DNA of 64,000 nucleotides from Mucidula mucida (GCA_015501055.1 JADNYV010000025.1:62001-126000); one strand, 5' to 3'. Numbered from the stretch's first letter, positions 34,604 through 47,987 are shown. Made by a program: numbers and translations. The notes: generated by a model from the sequence alone, not told the origin.

Positions 34604-36249
34604 CTATGCTCCGCTTCGCCGAGCAATATCCAGATACCACTCGTCGAATTCAGGTAGATCGTCCTCCTCATCGTCCCAGGGAGAGGCTTCGAACTTATCT
34701 GTCACCTCCGGCTCGTCCTCTGCGATCGCATCCAAGAAACTTTCGAGATGGTCCTCCATCTCTATTTTCTCGGAAAGACTCATTGCAGAATCGGGGCGAG
34801 GAGTTTCCACCTCCCAATCTTCGTCACTTGAGATCGAGTTCTCGGTATCCCAATCTTCAGAGTAGTCCGAGCTATTTATCGAAGGTTGCTCTTCGTCCCA
34901 TGAATCGCGATACACTTCTCGGCCTGGAACAGTGAGCAACCCGGCGTTCTGCTCAGGCGGGACGTTCATCCATGCAATCCATGGGTTCGCAGTTGGTGCC
35001 TCAGAGATAACGATGTGTGGCGCAGTAAACGCATCATTTGCTTCCAGAATGATGGTGTTCGGTGTTCGGTAGTAATGCGCGAGAAGGGGAATGGCTGGAT
35101 CAAACCATTTGAATTCCGGTTGCGGGTCCACCAAAGATGTGGGAGTGTGGGAACGTAACCGGGCAATAGAGGCGACAGTGTAAGCCTATGTGTGACATGA
35201 GGACATGCAATTCGAGTAACATGTAGGACTTACGATAGCTTTCAATGCACGCCGGTGAATGGCAGTGACAACGTGATACATCACCAACCGTTCAACAGAC
35301 GCTTTCTCAATCTGAAGTGCTGTCAGCATAAGACTTCGCGAAGACGACCAGTAGCTACTAACCTGAAGCGCAAAATGAGTGCGATTGAATACTCTCTTCC
35401 CTCTACTTTGGGAAGACCGAAAATTTAAGTTCACGACATTGTAAGAGAGGCTGCCCGGATACACCCATGTCGGTGGAACGGACAAGCACTCCGACCATTG
35501 TGGCTGGGGGCAATTGGACCAGGCGACATACTCATCGTATGGAGTGGTCATAGCCGGAGTTATAACGATGTGAGGCGCTCGTTCGGGATGCAGGGAGTCA
35601 ATGACGACGAGGCGAGAGCTAAATGCATAGCGGAGCACCTCCTACAAGAAACTGTGAATACACAACCATGGAAATAAACGCGTCAACTCACGTCGTCGTT
35701 CTCTACATTGAATGTAATAGTATGTTCGGATTCCATCGACAGATGGTAGTGAAATATTTCTTGTTCAGAATCGCTTGACGGTGCGAGGTCATCCTCTGGA
35801 TCCTCGAGGCGGCTGCGTAGGCGCTCGGAATCTGGGAACGAGCGACACGAGGTAGTCGTGCGCTCCAGGTCTAAGTCGACAGCGTCTGGGAGAGTGTACT
35901 GAGATGGATCAAGTGATATGAAGGGAGATTTTGAGATGGGTGGTACTGAGTGAATCTGCAGAGTAAAGATCCGAAATAAGACACAGGACCGACGTTGTGG
36001 GGCCATATAACATACCTGAGTATTGTCGTCATGGCCATCAAGACCGTAGATGGCATTCGCGGCTGATCTCGCTGATAAGCCATCATGTTCGTCGTCGGCG
36101 TCTTCGTGGTAGATGATGGGTATGGCACACGACGACGAAAACTCTTTTAGATCCGTCACTGATTCCCACGAGGAGCGTGACACCTGCACTGATATTGCGC
36201 AACGCGTCAAGGGAGAACCGGCAGAATAGATTGACGCGGTGGTAGACAT
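34604..36249 (-). CDS. Hypothetical protein with two copies of an APHIVI...W.N.P module
   Basis: Starts MSTTASIYSAGSPLTRC at 36249. Introns at about 36018-35957 (after GHDDNTQ), 35691-35642, after FALQ, and after ALKAI join five exons in phase. The first part is polar and acidic. Then come two related segments. Copy A (from about 35641) reads SRLVVIDSLHPE, APHIVITPAMTTPYDEYVAW, NCPQPQW, LSVPPTWVYPGS. Copy B (from about 35080) reads NTIILEANDAF, APHIVISEAPTANPWIAW, NVPPEQN, LLTVPGREVYRDS. Between them is a helical stretch (EKASVERLVMYHVVTAIHRR). The C terminus is very acidic (DEEDDLPEFDEWYLD). There is no signal peptide or TM segment. I recognise no family; the repeat was seen by eye. Confidence 0.75.
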
Positions 36250-36810
36250 GGCGTTTAGCGATTTTTTGTGGCTAGCAGAAAAAATCCTTTGTGAAAGCGT
36301 CGGATAGAGAAAAGATAATCGGGTCTCCAGGGATATTCGGTCGGGCTCTAGGAGTAGTCGGGCTCTCGTTATATAGTAGGGAGGGGGCTGCGGGTATTTT
36401 CTGGGGCTGTGTACAAGATTGAGGAGTTGCAATGATGAGGCCAGTCGGAATGGATGGAGTTTTATACACAGAGTGGACCCGCGATCACCACATTCATGAG
36501 AGGTCCGAGTGCTCTTTGTTTGTGGTCGGGATTGAGTGCCTTTGAAAAGTGACGCGTGAACAATGGCCAACAGCCGTGGACGGTTGCGTTGTCAAAGAAC
36601 AATGGCCCAAGGATATTGCAGCGACAGTGGTGAAAGGAGATCTTGTCCGCTCCAGCAGCCAGTGGTCGGTGCGGTGAAAGTGAAAAGAGAATTTGATTTC
36701 TTGCTTTTCTGAGCTGAAACTTTTACTAGGACAACAAAGGTGGCGCAATCGGCGTAGCATCCGGGTTCCGAGAATGATTGCATTATGTAACTATCTTGAC
36801 AAGATATAAT
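36250..36810. other. Intergenic stretch
   Basis: 561 bp upstream of the repeat-containing gene. Short minus-strand ORFs are present but unsupported. Confidence 0.4.
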
Positions 36811-38353
36811 CTAACTCTTCATCTCGTCCTCTCGTAAGCCCGATGTCTTCTTGAAATTGGTCATGGACTCATCGGCGGATGTTACCTGCGAAACTAAAGT
36901 GAGAAGAGTTGAAAATTGCAGCAACGACCTACCCATGATGCAAAGTCGCGCAGGAAACTTGGAAGGAGCGGCAACAACGGCATGAAATGTCCATAAAATG
37001 GCAAAACAATCGTCTGAGAGTGTTGATCGTCCAGCGCAGTTATAATGCTCTTGACCACTGTGACCGGAGCAACGTCTGGTAAGAAAAACTTTCGGAAAGG
37101 CGACGACGACATGTCAACATTCTTGAACAGAGGCGTCAGAACGCGCCCCGGGACGACAAGCGTAGTCCTGATCGATGGGCAATTGTACCTACGTTTTTGT
37201 TGTAGTCGCGGCGAATGAGTATATTCAAACACTTACACTTTGTCCAATTCAAAACGAAGAGTCTCATGAAGCTTCATCAAGGCAGCCTTTGAAGCATCAT
37301 AATCTGACATGCGAACACATCCCGTGTAACCCATGATAGACGACATGGTGACCTGCAGTAACGCTTAGAGGTACATCATGAGAAAGAGACCCACTTACAA
37401 CATGACCCGCTTTCCTTTCTATCATGCCAGGCAGGAAAGCCTTCAGAGTCCAGAAATGCGACAAGGTGTTAACGCCAAAGGTTCTGTATAGTGGTATGAG
37501 AATTCAAGGGAGTATCGCAACAGCCTCTGCTTACTGATGAACGTCCTGGGGAGTCAAGTCGAGAATGGGTTTTCCTTGTACAACGCCTGCGTTGTTGACC
37601 AGCACCGTAGGATCACCAATCTGTATGTGTTGCCTTTAAATTTGTTGAAAGAAGGGAACAAGCCGCATACCTCTTCGGAAATCTTCTTAGCAACCGCCTC
37701 GACTTCATCCCATTTTGATACGTCGCACTTATAGTACGTGATGTTGTCTTTGCAAGCATTGAGCGAAGAAGCATCATACTGAGGCAAACAGTGGCGTACA
37801 GTTCTCGGTTTCGATAGGCTTGACGTCAAGAACAACAACATTCACATTTCGGACGGCAAGAGTGTTGGCTAGAAGCTCTCCAATGCCGGATGAGCCTGAG
37901 GAATGTAAGTGTAAGTGTTTGCACCTCGCCGTTTTGAGTAAGAAGAATTCACCGCCGGTGATAACCACAACCTGGTCTCCCCAGTCAAATCGCGGAGGCG
38001 CGAAGAAAAGACTGCCTTGGTTGAGGTAAAGCAAAGAGCACCATTTCGTAAGCCCTTCGATAAAGGAATTTAACTTTTAGCTTCTCTGGTTGACAGAAAT
38101 AAGCATACAGAAGGTGGCTATGAGAACAAGCCAGATGCCGGAACCGACTATAACTGCGTCTGTACTCTTGGCACCTTGGAAGAAATAGAATATCGGAACC
38201 ATGCAAACGAAGAAAGGACCTGCAGGCAAATTAACAGACAACTGAAGCAAATTATGGAGGAGACGCACTGAATGCTGTATGTGATAAAACTTTAATGACA
38301 AGGTCCACGTCGAGCGAGTCAAAGATTGGGGACGCATCAGAAGGTCTGGACAT
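36811..38353 (-). CDS. Membrane-anchored SDR (17-beta-HSD11/DHRS3-like)
   Basis: NAD(P)-dependent dehydrogenase of the lipid-droplet/ER retinol or steroid type; substrate unknown. It starts MSRPSDASPIFDSLDVD. A hydrophobic segment follows an intron (VGSGIWLVLIATFCMLI). Then come APPRFDWGDQVVVITGG and SSGIGELLANTLAVRN (Rossmann motif TGGSSGIG), VVVLDVKPI with the dinucleotide-binding Asp, VLVNNAGVVQGKPILD, HVVTMSSIMGYTG with the catalytic Ser, and SDYDASKAALMKLHE with YxxxK. The tail is RVLTPLFKNVDMSS and a hydrophobic LPLLPSFLRDFASW, ending SGLREDEMKS. All introns fit. The gene is divergent from the large Ser-rich gene. Confidence 0.92.
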
Positions 38354-39151
38354 TGTGAAAGAAAGGAAGAGGTGCAGCCTGTGATGGTATAGAAGAGAAA
38401 GATGGGCAACAGCAGACGTGGATAGACGGCGCCTGGATGTCTGTGATCATTTTGATGGTTGATTGGTTCCGCTTCGGACCACTCGGCTATTCGGCCGAGT
38501 ATGGATCTCTCCTTCTTGCGTTCACTTACAACCTTGGCAGTAGCTGTGAAACGCGTCCCAACGAATAACTAGCTGGGCTTTGTTGCGTATCATCGAAGCG
38601 AAATGCCGCCACATATATGTGAAAGGGTGTCTGATCGCGTTCATCCCAATTTGGAACGCGCTTCCAATTCAAGCAAAGAAACGTTCAACCACTTCCTCGA
38701 ATCACATCCTGGCTGGCCCCAATCTCTCCCTTTGACCATCATTGCCTCCGCCAGTCCGTCGTGCAATGAATACCATCACCGTCTTCGACGACAAGTTTCA
38801 TCTTCTCGCTCACAATGACGCGCCGGGCGTTGGCCAGGTAGTTCTCCATACTGGTGTCTTTCCTATCACGTTAACGTTGGCCTCAGAACGAGTCAATGGG
38901 TCTGTCTGGGATGTCTGAGGCATGAGTTCAGGCTAGTGGCGCATTTGAAAGGCTCAACGTTGCTATAGGACAATTCAGCCGCGTCGATGGCTCACGCTGA
39001 AGTTGTACAACCTGGCTTGGTTCGTGGTTCCACGCCTTCATGATAACCTTGTTAACAGTCGTCTATATAGAAGAACGACAGTCAATCCTCTCTCGATACG
39101 TTGTATCAATCTGCGAACTCGTCGCCTATCGCCAGTCCACGTCTCCTCCCA

Positions 39152-42100
39152 ATGGCCTCGTGCACCGTCAATCCTCTTAAAGGAGTTTCTGATGCCTCGA
39201 ACCAGCAGCTTACACCGATCCAGGTTGATTCAGAAGCCGACATTGTACGCATATATTCGCATTTACACTTGCAGAGCTCACTGATCGTCAGGGCCACATC
39301 ACCTCATCCATCGCTCAAGTAATCCTTCAGGATGCAGGTATGGCGCGCGGGATGACTAGTCAACAAAATGGGGAGACTTTGACTGAAATAACAACTTATG
39401 CAGAAGCAACCAACGTAAGAGTCATTGTCATAATCTCTCCAGGCTTTCGTTTGATGTCATGATTCAGGTTGCCCAGTTCTTCCCTGAACTAGCATCCACG
39501 GTCCTTCATCAGCGTTTGCCTTTTTCGATCCATCTTTCACCTAACTTTGAATTCAAAAACATCAAGGAGCCAGCACCGCAAGTCGCCGCGCATACGTACG
39601 ATCGACCCAACTGGGCAATTGCACCAGAAGAAACTCCTGCCAAATCCCTTCCTGTCGACATTCCGAATTGGGCTTTGGTACGGGATGAAAGAGCTCCCTC
39701 TACCCAAAATCCTTCGCCACTGGGGAGCCCTAACTGGGATTCGCCGTCTAGCAGGAAGCAACGTGGTCGTAGAGCAGTGATCTCCAGACATGACCCAGAC
39801 CGCCGACAAATGAAGACCCTTCGACCTCATTCCAATGAAACTCATAAGAGTGACGTTCCGACAGTCAATTTCTCACCTACTCCATCTCATTTTGTTGTTT
39901 CGCCTCCATCTCAAATGCCATCCTCTTCAACGCCATATCCAGGGGACTGGGAGATTTTCCCGACTGCCGGAAACGTTCGCGGTACGAGAACGCCTGTCAG
40001 TTATGAAGGTGTCAACAGGCATGGACATAATCGTCATTCTTTCAACGACGCATTAGCGAGACAGGATGGTACCATCTATCCGGACCAACTTTTCTCTTCT
40101 TCTGATCGGCAGCCCTCTCATTCTTACGAGCACTGTGGAGCGCGAGGTGACCGTCAGTCAAAGGAAACCTACCAGCCTAGTCAATGGCTGAAGGTTTGGG
40201 ATGAAAGTCGGGAGAAGCACTTGGATCAGTTATCGGACCCTCTTAGGCCGCAGCAGTGTTCTGTTGCGAATGGGTCACAGCCCTTCTCTTTCGGTTCCTC
40301 CCTCGACGACTGCGATTTTCCCTTGTGCCACGAAGGAAACCCCTTCGTGGCGTCGTTGACACATGATATCTCTCGTTCCATACAGCGGCCTCTTCAAGCT
40401 TCTCCGAAGCCAAAGGCTCCTTACAGTTGCAAGGAATCAGTTCCCTCCGATTGCGGAGAGGGATACTCTGTACCCGATTTTGCACCCGAAGCAGTTGAAG
40501 AGAACTCGTTGCATAAGGCTACCATGTGCAAGCCGGAACTGCCCATTTTCAGTACCATTCGCGGCAATGGCGTTCCAGATGATGGATGGATTGTCGGAAA
40601 TCATCCTTACATCAGAAGAGCCGACTCAAGCGTTCCTCTGCCTTTGGGTGGATACGTTGCTTCGGAGGAATGTGCTATGGCACTTGGTTCGATCAGCGAA
40701 GAAAGGTCACCAGTTTCCTCTCCACCGCCTGTTAAGGTCACCGCGAAATCTTCTCAGACAACCAGCAAAGGAAAGCAATTATCAGAACTTTCCGGTGAGC
40801 TTCCAGCGCACCGATGAATTTCGGTGAAGCTTGACAGCGACCTCCCCTTAGAATCCTCCGACGCCACATTTTTTAGCTTGCATACTAGTCCTCAAGCTAG
40901 CACCAACGCCGACTCCGAGCCATCTTACTTGGAATCTCCAGTCTCTCCACAGCGGCCTAGAGACGCTGCGTCTGATACTAGTGAGCCTGCTGGTCGCATT
41001 AGTAGAAGAAACGACGTCACAGGTGGGCTGTCTTTCATCTGTCGTCGAGGAAGATTCTCAGATTCTCAATTAGATCGTTCATCAGTTGAGCTGAGAGCTC
41101 CAATAAAGCCACAAATTAATGCTGCCATTTGTCCATCCGATACAACGTCGCCACATAAACGCCAGCGGTCCTCTTCCTTGAGACATAAAAAATCTTTCGA
41201 CAAGCTTCATGTTTCTTTCAATCAGCCTGATTATCCTCCTTCGAGCTCAAATACAGATATGACATCCATTAGTCTTGAAATTGCCGTCTCAAAATCTCCA
41301 GGCTCAGCTGGAAGCGACAATCGCAAGCGATGCAAACGACATTCGGACGGCCTGTCCTGGCGGTCTGGCAAGTCCGTATCTGACTGCCGTAGAGATCAAC
41401 CGATGGGACCAAAATATAAACCGCCTGCGCGATCGGTGTCCTTTCGCTCAACAAAGATTACTCGGGAGTTCCAAGAGGGCAGAGGATATACCTTCAGATT
41501 GGAGCCGCTTGAGCCCGAGCAGGAGATCGTGAAGTCGGCCGCGTCACCAATAGATTGGAAAGAAGTTCACGAATTGGAGCATGGGCAGGAAGAACGCCGT
41601 AGGTCCGCGCTTTCGACGCCGGCACCGAAACATGATTCTGAGCTGGTGGCGCAAGTGAAGAAAGGCAGGGTGTTGCCGTCTCCAGCGCTATCCCCTTCCC
41701 GTATTGCATCCCCTTTGGTTGATGTCCGTCGCCTCGCTGACAATGCTGTCAATACGTCCCCGCTCCTTCCACACGCAGTGGCAGTGACGGTGTCGCCTAT
41801 TTCCTCATTAAGGTCTTTGTCTAGCAGAAAAGGCAACGATTCCGCCGTTCCGCACATCTATCAGCAGGAATTAGAAACAGATTCGCTCAAAGGGAAGCCC
41901 GCGTCGGATAAAGGCAAGGAAAACAACACCCAATCATCCGATTCCCCCGTATCTTCTCCTCGAATCCATCATTCCCCACTCATGTCCCGAAGCGTTGGCA
42001 CGCAATCTAGCCTTGTCACACAGGTCACCGGCTCGGCTAGGAAGGCCCTCACTTGGTCGCCATCCCGCGAGTTCGTCCCAAAGCAGATCAATTTGGGTCG

Positions 42101-42650
42101 CCCGGATTCCAAATTGCGTTCCTATGATGATCCACCTATCGAAGAGATGCTCAATCTTGACCCCTCAAATGTGATATGCGGCTCCTCGCGGACTGACATC
42201 GAGCGGCAGACACAATCACCTCGCGAGCTTTTCGAAGCGCGTCTGCACGCCCATAATATTCGAATCCAGCAAGCTCAAGCTAAGCAGCATGAATCAATTT
42301 CTAGAGGAGATATCATCGATATCACACCTTGGGCAGCCCCTACCCCCACGCAACGGACCTTGCGGTATTCAGACAATGTTATTCAGCTCCCGGCAAAGTC
42401 TACTACTTTCGACTTTAGCCCCATCTCGCGCACATTCGGTGGCTCCAATAGGGTCCCAAGAACCAACGTCCAGTCTCCCGAGTTGCTATACGTCGCGAAT
42501 GCTGTTCCGGATCAGCACCTTCATCGCTATGTAGAGTCTGCCCAGTCTTCTCGGGGACCACTCGAGAACTTGGACTTTTGGATTCCTGTCAATGCAGGAA
42601 ACGATAGGCCGACGGGGGTGTCGACTAACAGTGATTATGCACACTATTGA
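39152..42650 (+). CDS. Large Ser/Pro-rich disordered protein, unknown function
   Basis: The last intron, 40795-40851 (57 nt), removes an in-frame TGA and joins ...QLSELS to ESSDATFFSLH in the same frame; the stop is at 42648-42650. The first well-supported coding block is HITSSIAQVILQDAEATNVA across short introns near 39335-39470, then FFPELASTVLHQRLPFSIHL. The 5' end is uncertain. An ATG at 39152 (MASCTVNPLKG) is used here, but its join to the next exon is out of phase, and another ATG at 38766 followed by gtagtt could be the true first exon. The protein of about 1,050-1,100 residues is rich in Ser, Pro, Arg and Asp. It has three PNW motifs (RPNWAIAP, IPNWALVR, SPNWDSPS) near its start and no known domain. 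Confidence 0.68.
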
Positions 42651-43125
42651 CTCGGACATCCTTACTTTACATGAAAGATTGGACTGCCAAAATCGTGCAC
42701 CGTCTTACCTCCTTAGTCTTTGATCGTCTCATCCTAAATGTCAAGTCTGTATGTAGCAGCTGACTGTTTGGCTTGGAACTTGTGGCGTCAAAATCGAGAT
42801 CTTAAGCGACAACTCTTTTGTGTTCACGACGGAACACATCGGTGATAGAAGTCATATTGTGACCGTTCTTGTATGGCCCTGTAATGAGGTGGCGCATGAC
42901 AAGCGTTAAAGACTCCCTGATGACCGGAAGGCCTAAGGCGTACCTGAAGCCTAGTGCAATCAAGTGAAGAAACCCAAGATTTGAATTTAATAGCAAACAA
43001 CAACAAGAATAAAAGTAAACAACCGTTTCCGATAAGAGGCTAAAAGCATAGCGCGGAGGTCACAGACCCCCAGGAGGAAGTTCGGGGGGCAAGTGACACC
43101 CCGAACGGAAGGATGTGTGAAAAGT
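42651..43125. other. Convergent intergenic stretch
   Basis: 475 bp between the stop codons of the Ser-rich gene and the CAP gene. No gene seen. Confidence 0.4.
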
Positions 43126-43792
43126 TTAAAGTTGAACGTTGTCCCTGTGGAAAGTTAGATCAACTGGGATGGAAGAGATCCGGTATGGTGGCAACTCACG
43201 CAAGCGCACCAATGACATTGCCCGGAGGACTGTAGAAACATGCGACCAACGTTTCGTCGGAACCATTGGAATCCAAGATACCACTGCACTGGGTATATGT
43301 CGCACAGCCGACCTCGGTTGTGGCTTTCCAAACCACCTGCGAGAAGTGATTATACGTCTCGGGTTCGAAGGTAAAGGAACCTGTATGGCGTGATTAGCGC
43401 GCGCGATGGGAGAACTTCGGAGTGGAAGGAAACATATACGCACTTTCGTCTGAAACGAAGGAATTCACGGCTGTCTGGATAGACACGTCCCCGGGCCCAG
43501 CGACCATGTTTTCTCCGTATGCAGTCCCGTCGGATAAACTGCCACTGCTGTGCGAGAAAGAGCAGCTCTGTACCCAAGACTCGGCGGCTTCGGCAAGAGC
43601 GGTGGACCATGTTAAGGGCGTTGCACCGTGTTCCACGCGCACGGTGTTGTGCGCGGATAAATACTGGTATGTGTCCCAGAGCCCTCTCGTCGCGTGCTTT
43701 TTCTGCATTTGAGCAGATGCATGGGGGATGAACGAGATGGCAACGAAAAGACTAGCAACGGTCAGGAAAAGACGGTGGGCGATGACGATCAT
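43126..43792 (-). CDS. Secreted CAP/SCP (PR-1-like) protein
   Basis: CAP-superfamily secreted protein, related to yeast Pry sterol-binding proteins and plant PR-1. It has a signal peptide (MIVIAHRLFLTVASLFVAIS, cleavage near ASA-QM), then YLSAHNTVRVEHGATPLTW, ESWVQSCSFSHSSG, TAYGENMVAG, and after an intron TYNHFSQVVWKATTEVGC, ATYTQCSGILD and LVACFYSPPGNVIGALA. A last exon adds DNVQL and a stop. The CAP cavity residues, His in AHN, Glu in YGEN and His in YNHFSQ, are all visible. The length, about 185 residues, is normal for a single CAP domain. Sterol or lipid binding is a family property, not shown here. Confidence 0.94.
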
Positions 43793-44575
43793 GTTGGCAA
43801 AACGAGCGTGAGGTGCAAGCCGTAGAGCAAGCCACTATGAGATGAAAGTAGTGGTGGTGGTGGTGAGAGATTGAAATGCAGCTGGATCAGAAACCAGGTT
43901 GATGCGCATACGGCATGATTGGCCCGAAACATGTGGGGAGGCTCGGCGCGTCTTCTGAGCGTGTGCCTTGACACCGTCGAGACCTCGTGGGTACGATCAA
44001 AACAAACACGGTTGTAGTTCAAAATTGTTGAGAGAAGACGCGTCTTCAGCTTGCAAGTCCACTCTTCCACTCTGAAAATGATGAATGTCAGCGGCGTTGC
44101 TCTATTCCGTGCAATCAATCTATCAGTGAACACGAAGAAGAAATTTAATTTCTGGACGCGACCAATGGCCGGTCACCAGACAGTGATAATTCAAAAAAGC
44201 TCATCCGTCGGATGGGCGGGTTTCATGTCGCCAGAAGATGTGTGACATTGTGTGAGAAATGATCTCGAGGAGAGCAATAATATGATACCAGTATGATACC
44301 GTCCGGAGGAAAAGTCACCTTTTGAGCTACAAAGAGCAGAATGTGATGATATCGATGAATGAGTTATACAACCTTCCAATGGCTCGGACAGACTCTGGAT
44401 TCGAGGCTAACGCGTCTGCTGCGTCCTTTGATCCACGTTGTCGTCGGAATGTTGTACAGAAATTTCAGGAAGAACTTTGGTACAACGATCAATAATCATA
44501 CATGTCTACGCCTATCGGTCAGTATTTTAAGAGACAGCGGACTACTCGTACTTACAACGAATCTATCAAGCGACT
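43793..44575. other. Intergenic, CAP gene upstream region
   Basis: 783 bp between two minus-strand genes. Short ORFs only; the CAP promoter is presumed to be here. Confidence 0.4.
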
Positions 44576-45091
44576 GGTGTGATCTTGTAGTGCTCCTTGA
44601 ACGCGTCAAACTCCTTTTCCTTGGACTTGTATTGCTCTGTTAGGGTTGCGACGACATGTCGTATCTGTGGCGTATTTCAGCAAGTGAGAGCTAGAGTAAC
44701 AGGTTATTTACCCCATCTCTATTAGTTGTAAGGGCCGGGACGACATCCTTGACCGTTCGCTCGACCAGTACACCTCCAATCAGGCGGAAACACTGGCGAT
44801 CTGGATCTTTAGCCAGCGCCTCATTGAGGGTAGTTAGAACGAGTCTGATGGCAAGATTAGCACTTCTCCTGCAAGTCAACACCACGCGCGCACGCATGCT
44901 CGTCTGCCTCCTGCTCGAGCTCGCCAATTTTGGCGGCAATAGCCTTCAGGTCTTTGGTGTACTGATTGAAATTTTGCTGGATATCTGGCTGGGGCAATTG
45001 AAGAAAAGTTTTCTGCGTGCAGCGAGCACAACACACCCTGATTTGAAAGCTGTGGAGGCGCCTTTGACTTTGCAACAGCTTTTGATGTCAT
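44576..45091 (-). CDS. Prefoldin subunit 2
   Basis: Beta-type subunit of the prefoldin co-chaperone that hands nascent actin and tubulin to the CCT chaperonin. Starts MTSKAVAKSKAPPQLSNQG. Four exons follow with short introns: PDIQQNFNQYTKDLKAIAAK (first coiled-coil helix), then LVLTTLNEALAKDPDRQCFR, LIGGVLVERTVKDVVPAL (the beta-hairpin core typical of PFD2), then IRHVVATLTEQYKSKEKEFD and a short end KITPVA. The first intron donor seems to be gtgttg after the GGT codon, since that keeps the phase; donor choice there is not certain. It shares a 126-bp head-to-head region with the complex I subunit gene. Confidence 0.93.
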
Positions 45092-45217
45092 GGTCGACGT
45101 CGACGACGATGAGCAGCAGCCGGCAGTGTGCGGGTCAAAATTGACCAAATCTGATTGGCTCGGCGCTGAACGTGACTTTGGATTTGGCAGAGCAACTCTG
45201 CCAACACTGAGACCACC
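45092..45217. promoter_or_regulatory. Shared bidirectional promoter, prefoldin 2 / complex I 23-kDa subunit
   Basis: 126 bp between opposite start codons. It contains a TGATTGGCTCGG segment near 45152-45163: ATTGG is the inverted CCAAT box, a plausible HAP-complex site. HAP (CCAAT-binding) control of respiratory genes is well known in fungi; the site use here is inference. Confidence 0.55.
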
Positions 45218-46245
<1,028 letters not shown>

Positions 46246-47180
46246 TTTCATGGCGACGTGGAACCGTTTGGGAACATGGGTTGCCTGTGTATAGTCTAAT
46301 ATATCAATCGTTGAGCTTACTCGGTCGCGCCACGAACCCTCAAAGGTCTATCAGATTTTCTGCGCTTATGATATATCACCAGACTCGGTATTGGTTAGCT
46401 GCGAGATGTTCCTAATAGCGCGGCCTCCAGCTTTTGGGCTTCTCTAACTGCTTCTGGGACAGCTATGACATCGTCATCAGGAATCCCCCCTTGCAGAATG
46501 CATATGCAAAAATACTGATCATCATCTTAGTCGGATGTTTCCGAGTACAGGTTCACACTGTCCTCGGACAATCTAAATTTCGACGTCATCAGTATCACGG
46601 TAAGCATTCCAAGGGTACGTTAATACGATTCTTACCGTCTTGATTCTGTTAACATGTTTAGATATCTAAAATCTTCTAGTGTAGCTACACCCCCAAACGT
46701 GGACCAGTCATCAAACTGCCCTTCATCAGAGCCGCGTGTAGATCTACTGTCTACGGGACATTTAACATCACTTCGGCAGGCTCGTGTCTATACCACCATA
46801 GGGCTTCCGTATATTGGATATTTGTACAGGCGACAGCTCTTGCGAGTATCGTAAACCATTAGACGGCGATCAGCTTTATGTTTGCCACATTTGCACCATT
46901 TGACTTGGTTTCACCGGCAAACGAGTTGGAGTCGTAGCTGTGAAATCGAATCCGATCCGTTGCCATAGGGGCGTATCCTGTAACTTTGCTCTATCTGGGT
47001 TTACTGTTCGAAACTTGGCTCCTGTGCACCGAGACGCTTCCACTTGGCCCCCCTTGTTCTTATTACGTGCCTCCGTTCGCCTCTCATTATCACTAAATGG
47101 ATTTTCATCTTATCCTCGACGCGGATGGTATGGGAACACCCGCCCGTACGCATTTTCGGAATACGTGAGGCTCGCCACTT
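46246..47180. other. 0.9-kb intergenic stretch
   Basis: No supported gene; only short frames without domains. Confidence 0.4.
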
Positions 47181-47987
47181 TTGTCATGTACAACTCCTTA
47201 TTTAACATATCCTCCGTCAAGCACTTCTCACAGCACATCGAAACGTCGAAACGCACGAACCATCAAGTACATCCCTGATTTGCCCCAACAATCTAGGCAA
47301 GCCAACAATGGGTCGACCTCTTCCCGCCGGCGTGTGCGTGTGCCTACGTCTAATAGACTTGGGAGCCTTGCATCATCAGCACACCCAGGCATCGTCACTG
47401 TATATCCCACGCGAAGCAAGCCACATACGTATGTTGCTGCACAAGGCTCTGTCAAGCAGCATCCTTCTAGTGGCTGGAAAAGTGATATTAAAAATCATGA
47501 TCGAAATGTTTCGTCATGCAGACCCTCGCACTCAGTGTCCAGCGCCACCTCTTCCTCGAGTTCCAGCAGGGCAGTATCGAAAGTTCGAGAAGACATGGTA
47601 CGCGAATCGGTGCGACGCGGGCGACTCGGAACACGCAGGACAATTATGGATTTCGTTCTAGACTCAAAATCGCCCTCTGTGGACTACTCGGAGGAGTTCC
47701 TTCGGGAGATGGCTATTCGCTGTAGGGTGTTAAGCCCATTTCGACATGAATATGCGTTTGTGATTGGCTGCGAGCATACGTTGCAGGATTATTGGGATGA
47801 GCAGTCGAGGATTTGGGTGGGCGTGGACGATATACAGAGCTCGGTGGGGTTTCCGGATTCGTACGAGCGAGGAGTGCTGGGCACTACTACGAAGACGCAG
47901 CATAGGCAGGACCGGGATGGCCATCGGGAGCTGTCGGAGGTGCTCATCAGACGCCTGTCGGCCTTGGCGAGAGACTTGAACTTGTAG
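47181..47987 (+). CDS. Hypothetical protein, Ser/Arg-rich N terminus
   Basis: Uninterrupted 268-codon frame. The N-terminal two thirds are rich in Ser, Arg and Thr (SRRRVRVPTSNRLGSLASS, SSATSSSSSSRAVS). The last third looks more folded: SEEFLREMAIRCRVLSPFRH, EYAFVIGCEHTLQDYWDEQS, IWVGVDDIQSSVGF and a basic helix ELSEVLIRRLSALARDL. I recognise no family. The start codon is uncertain and an upstream exon is possible. It is the only frame in the region with ordered-protein composition, which is why it is kept, at moderate confidence. Confidence 0.45.
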   Translation: MSCTTPYLTYPPSSTSHSTSKRRNARTIKYIPDLPQQSRQANNGSTSSRRRVRVPTSNRLGSLASSAHPGIVTVYPTRSKPHTYVAAQGSVKQHPSSGWKSDIKNHDRNVSSCRPSHSVSSATSSSSSSRAVSKVREDMVRESVRRGRLGTRRTIMDFVLDSKSPSVDYSEEFLREMAIRCRVLSPFRHEYAFVIGCEHTLQDYWDEQSRIWVGVDDIQSSVGFPDSYERGVLGTTTKTQHRQDRDGHRELSEVLIRRLSALARDLNL

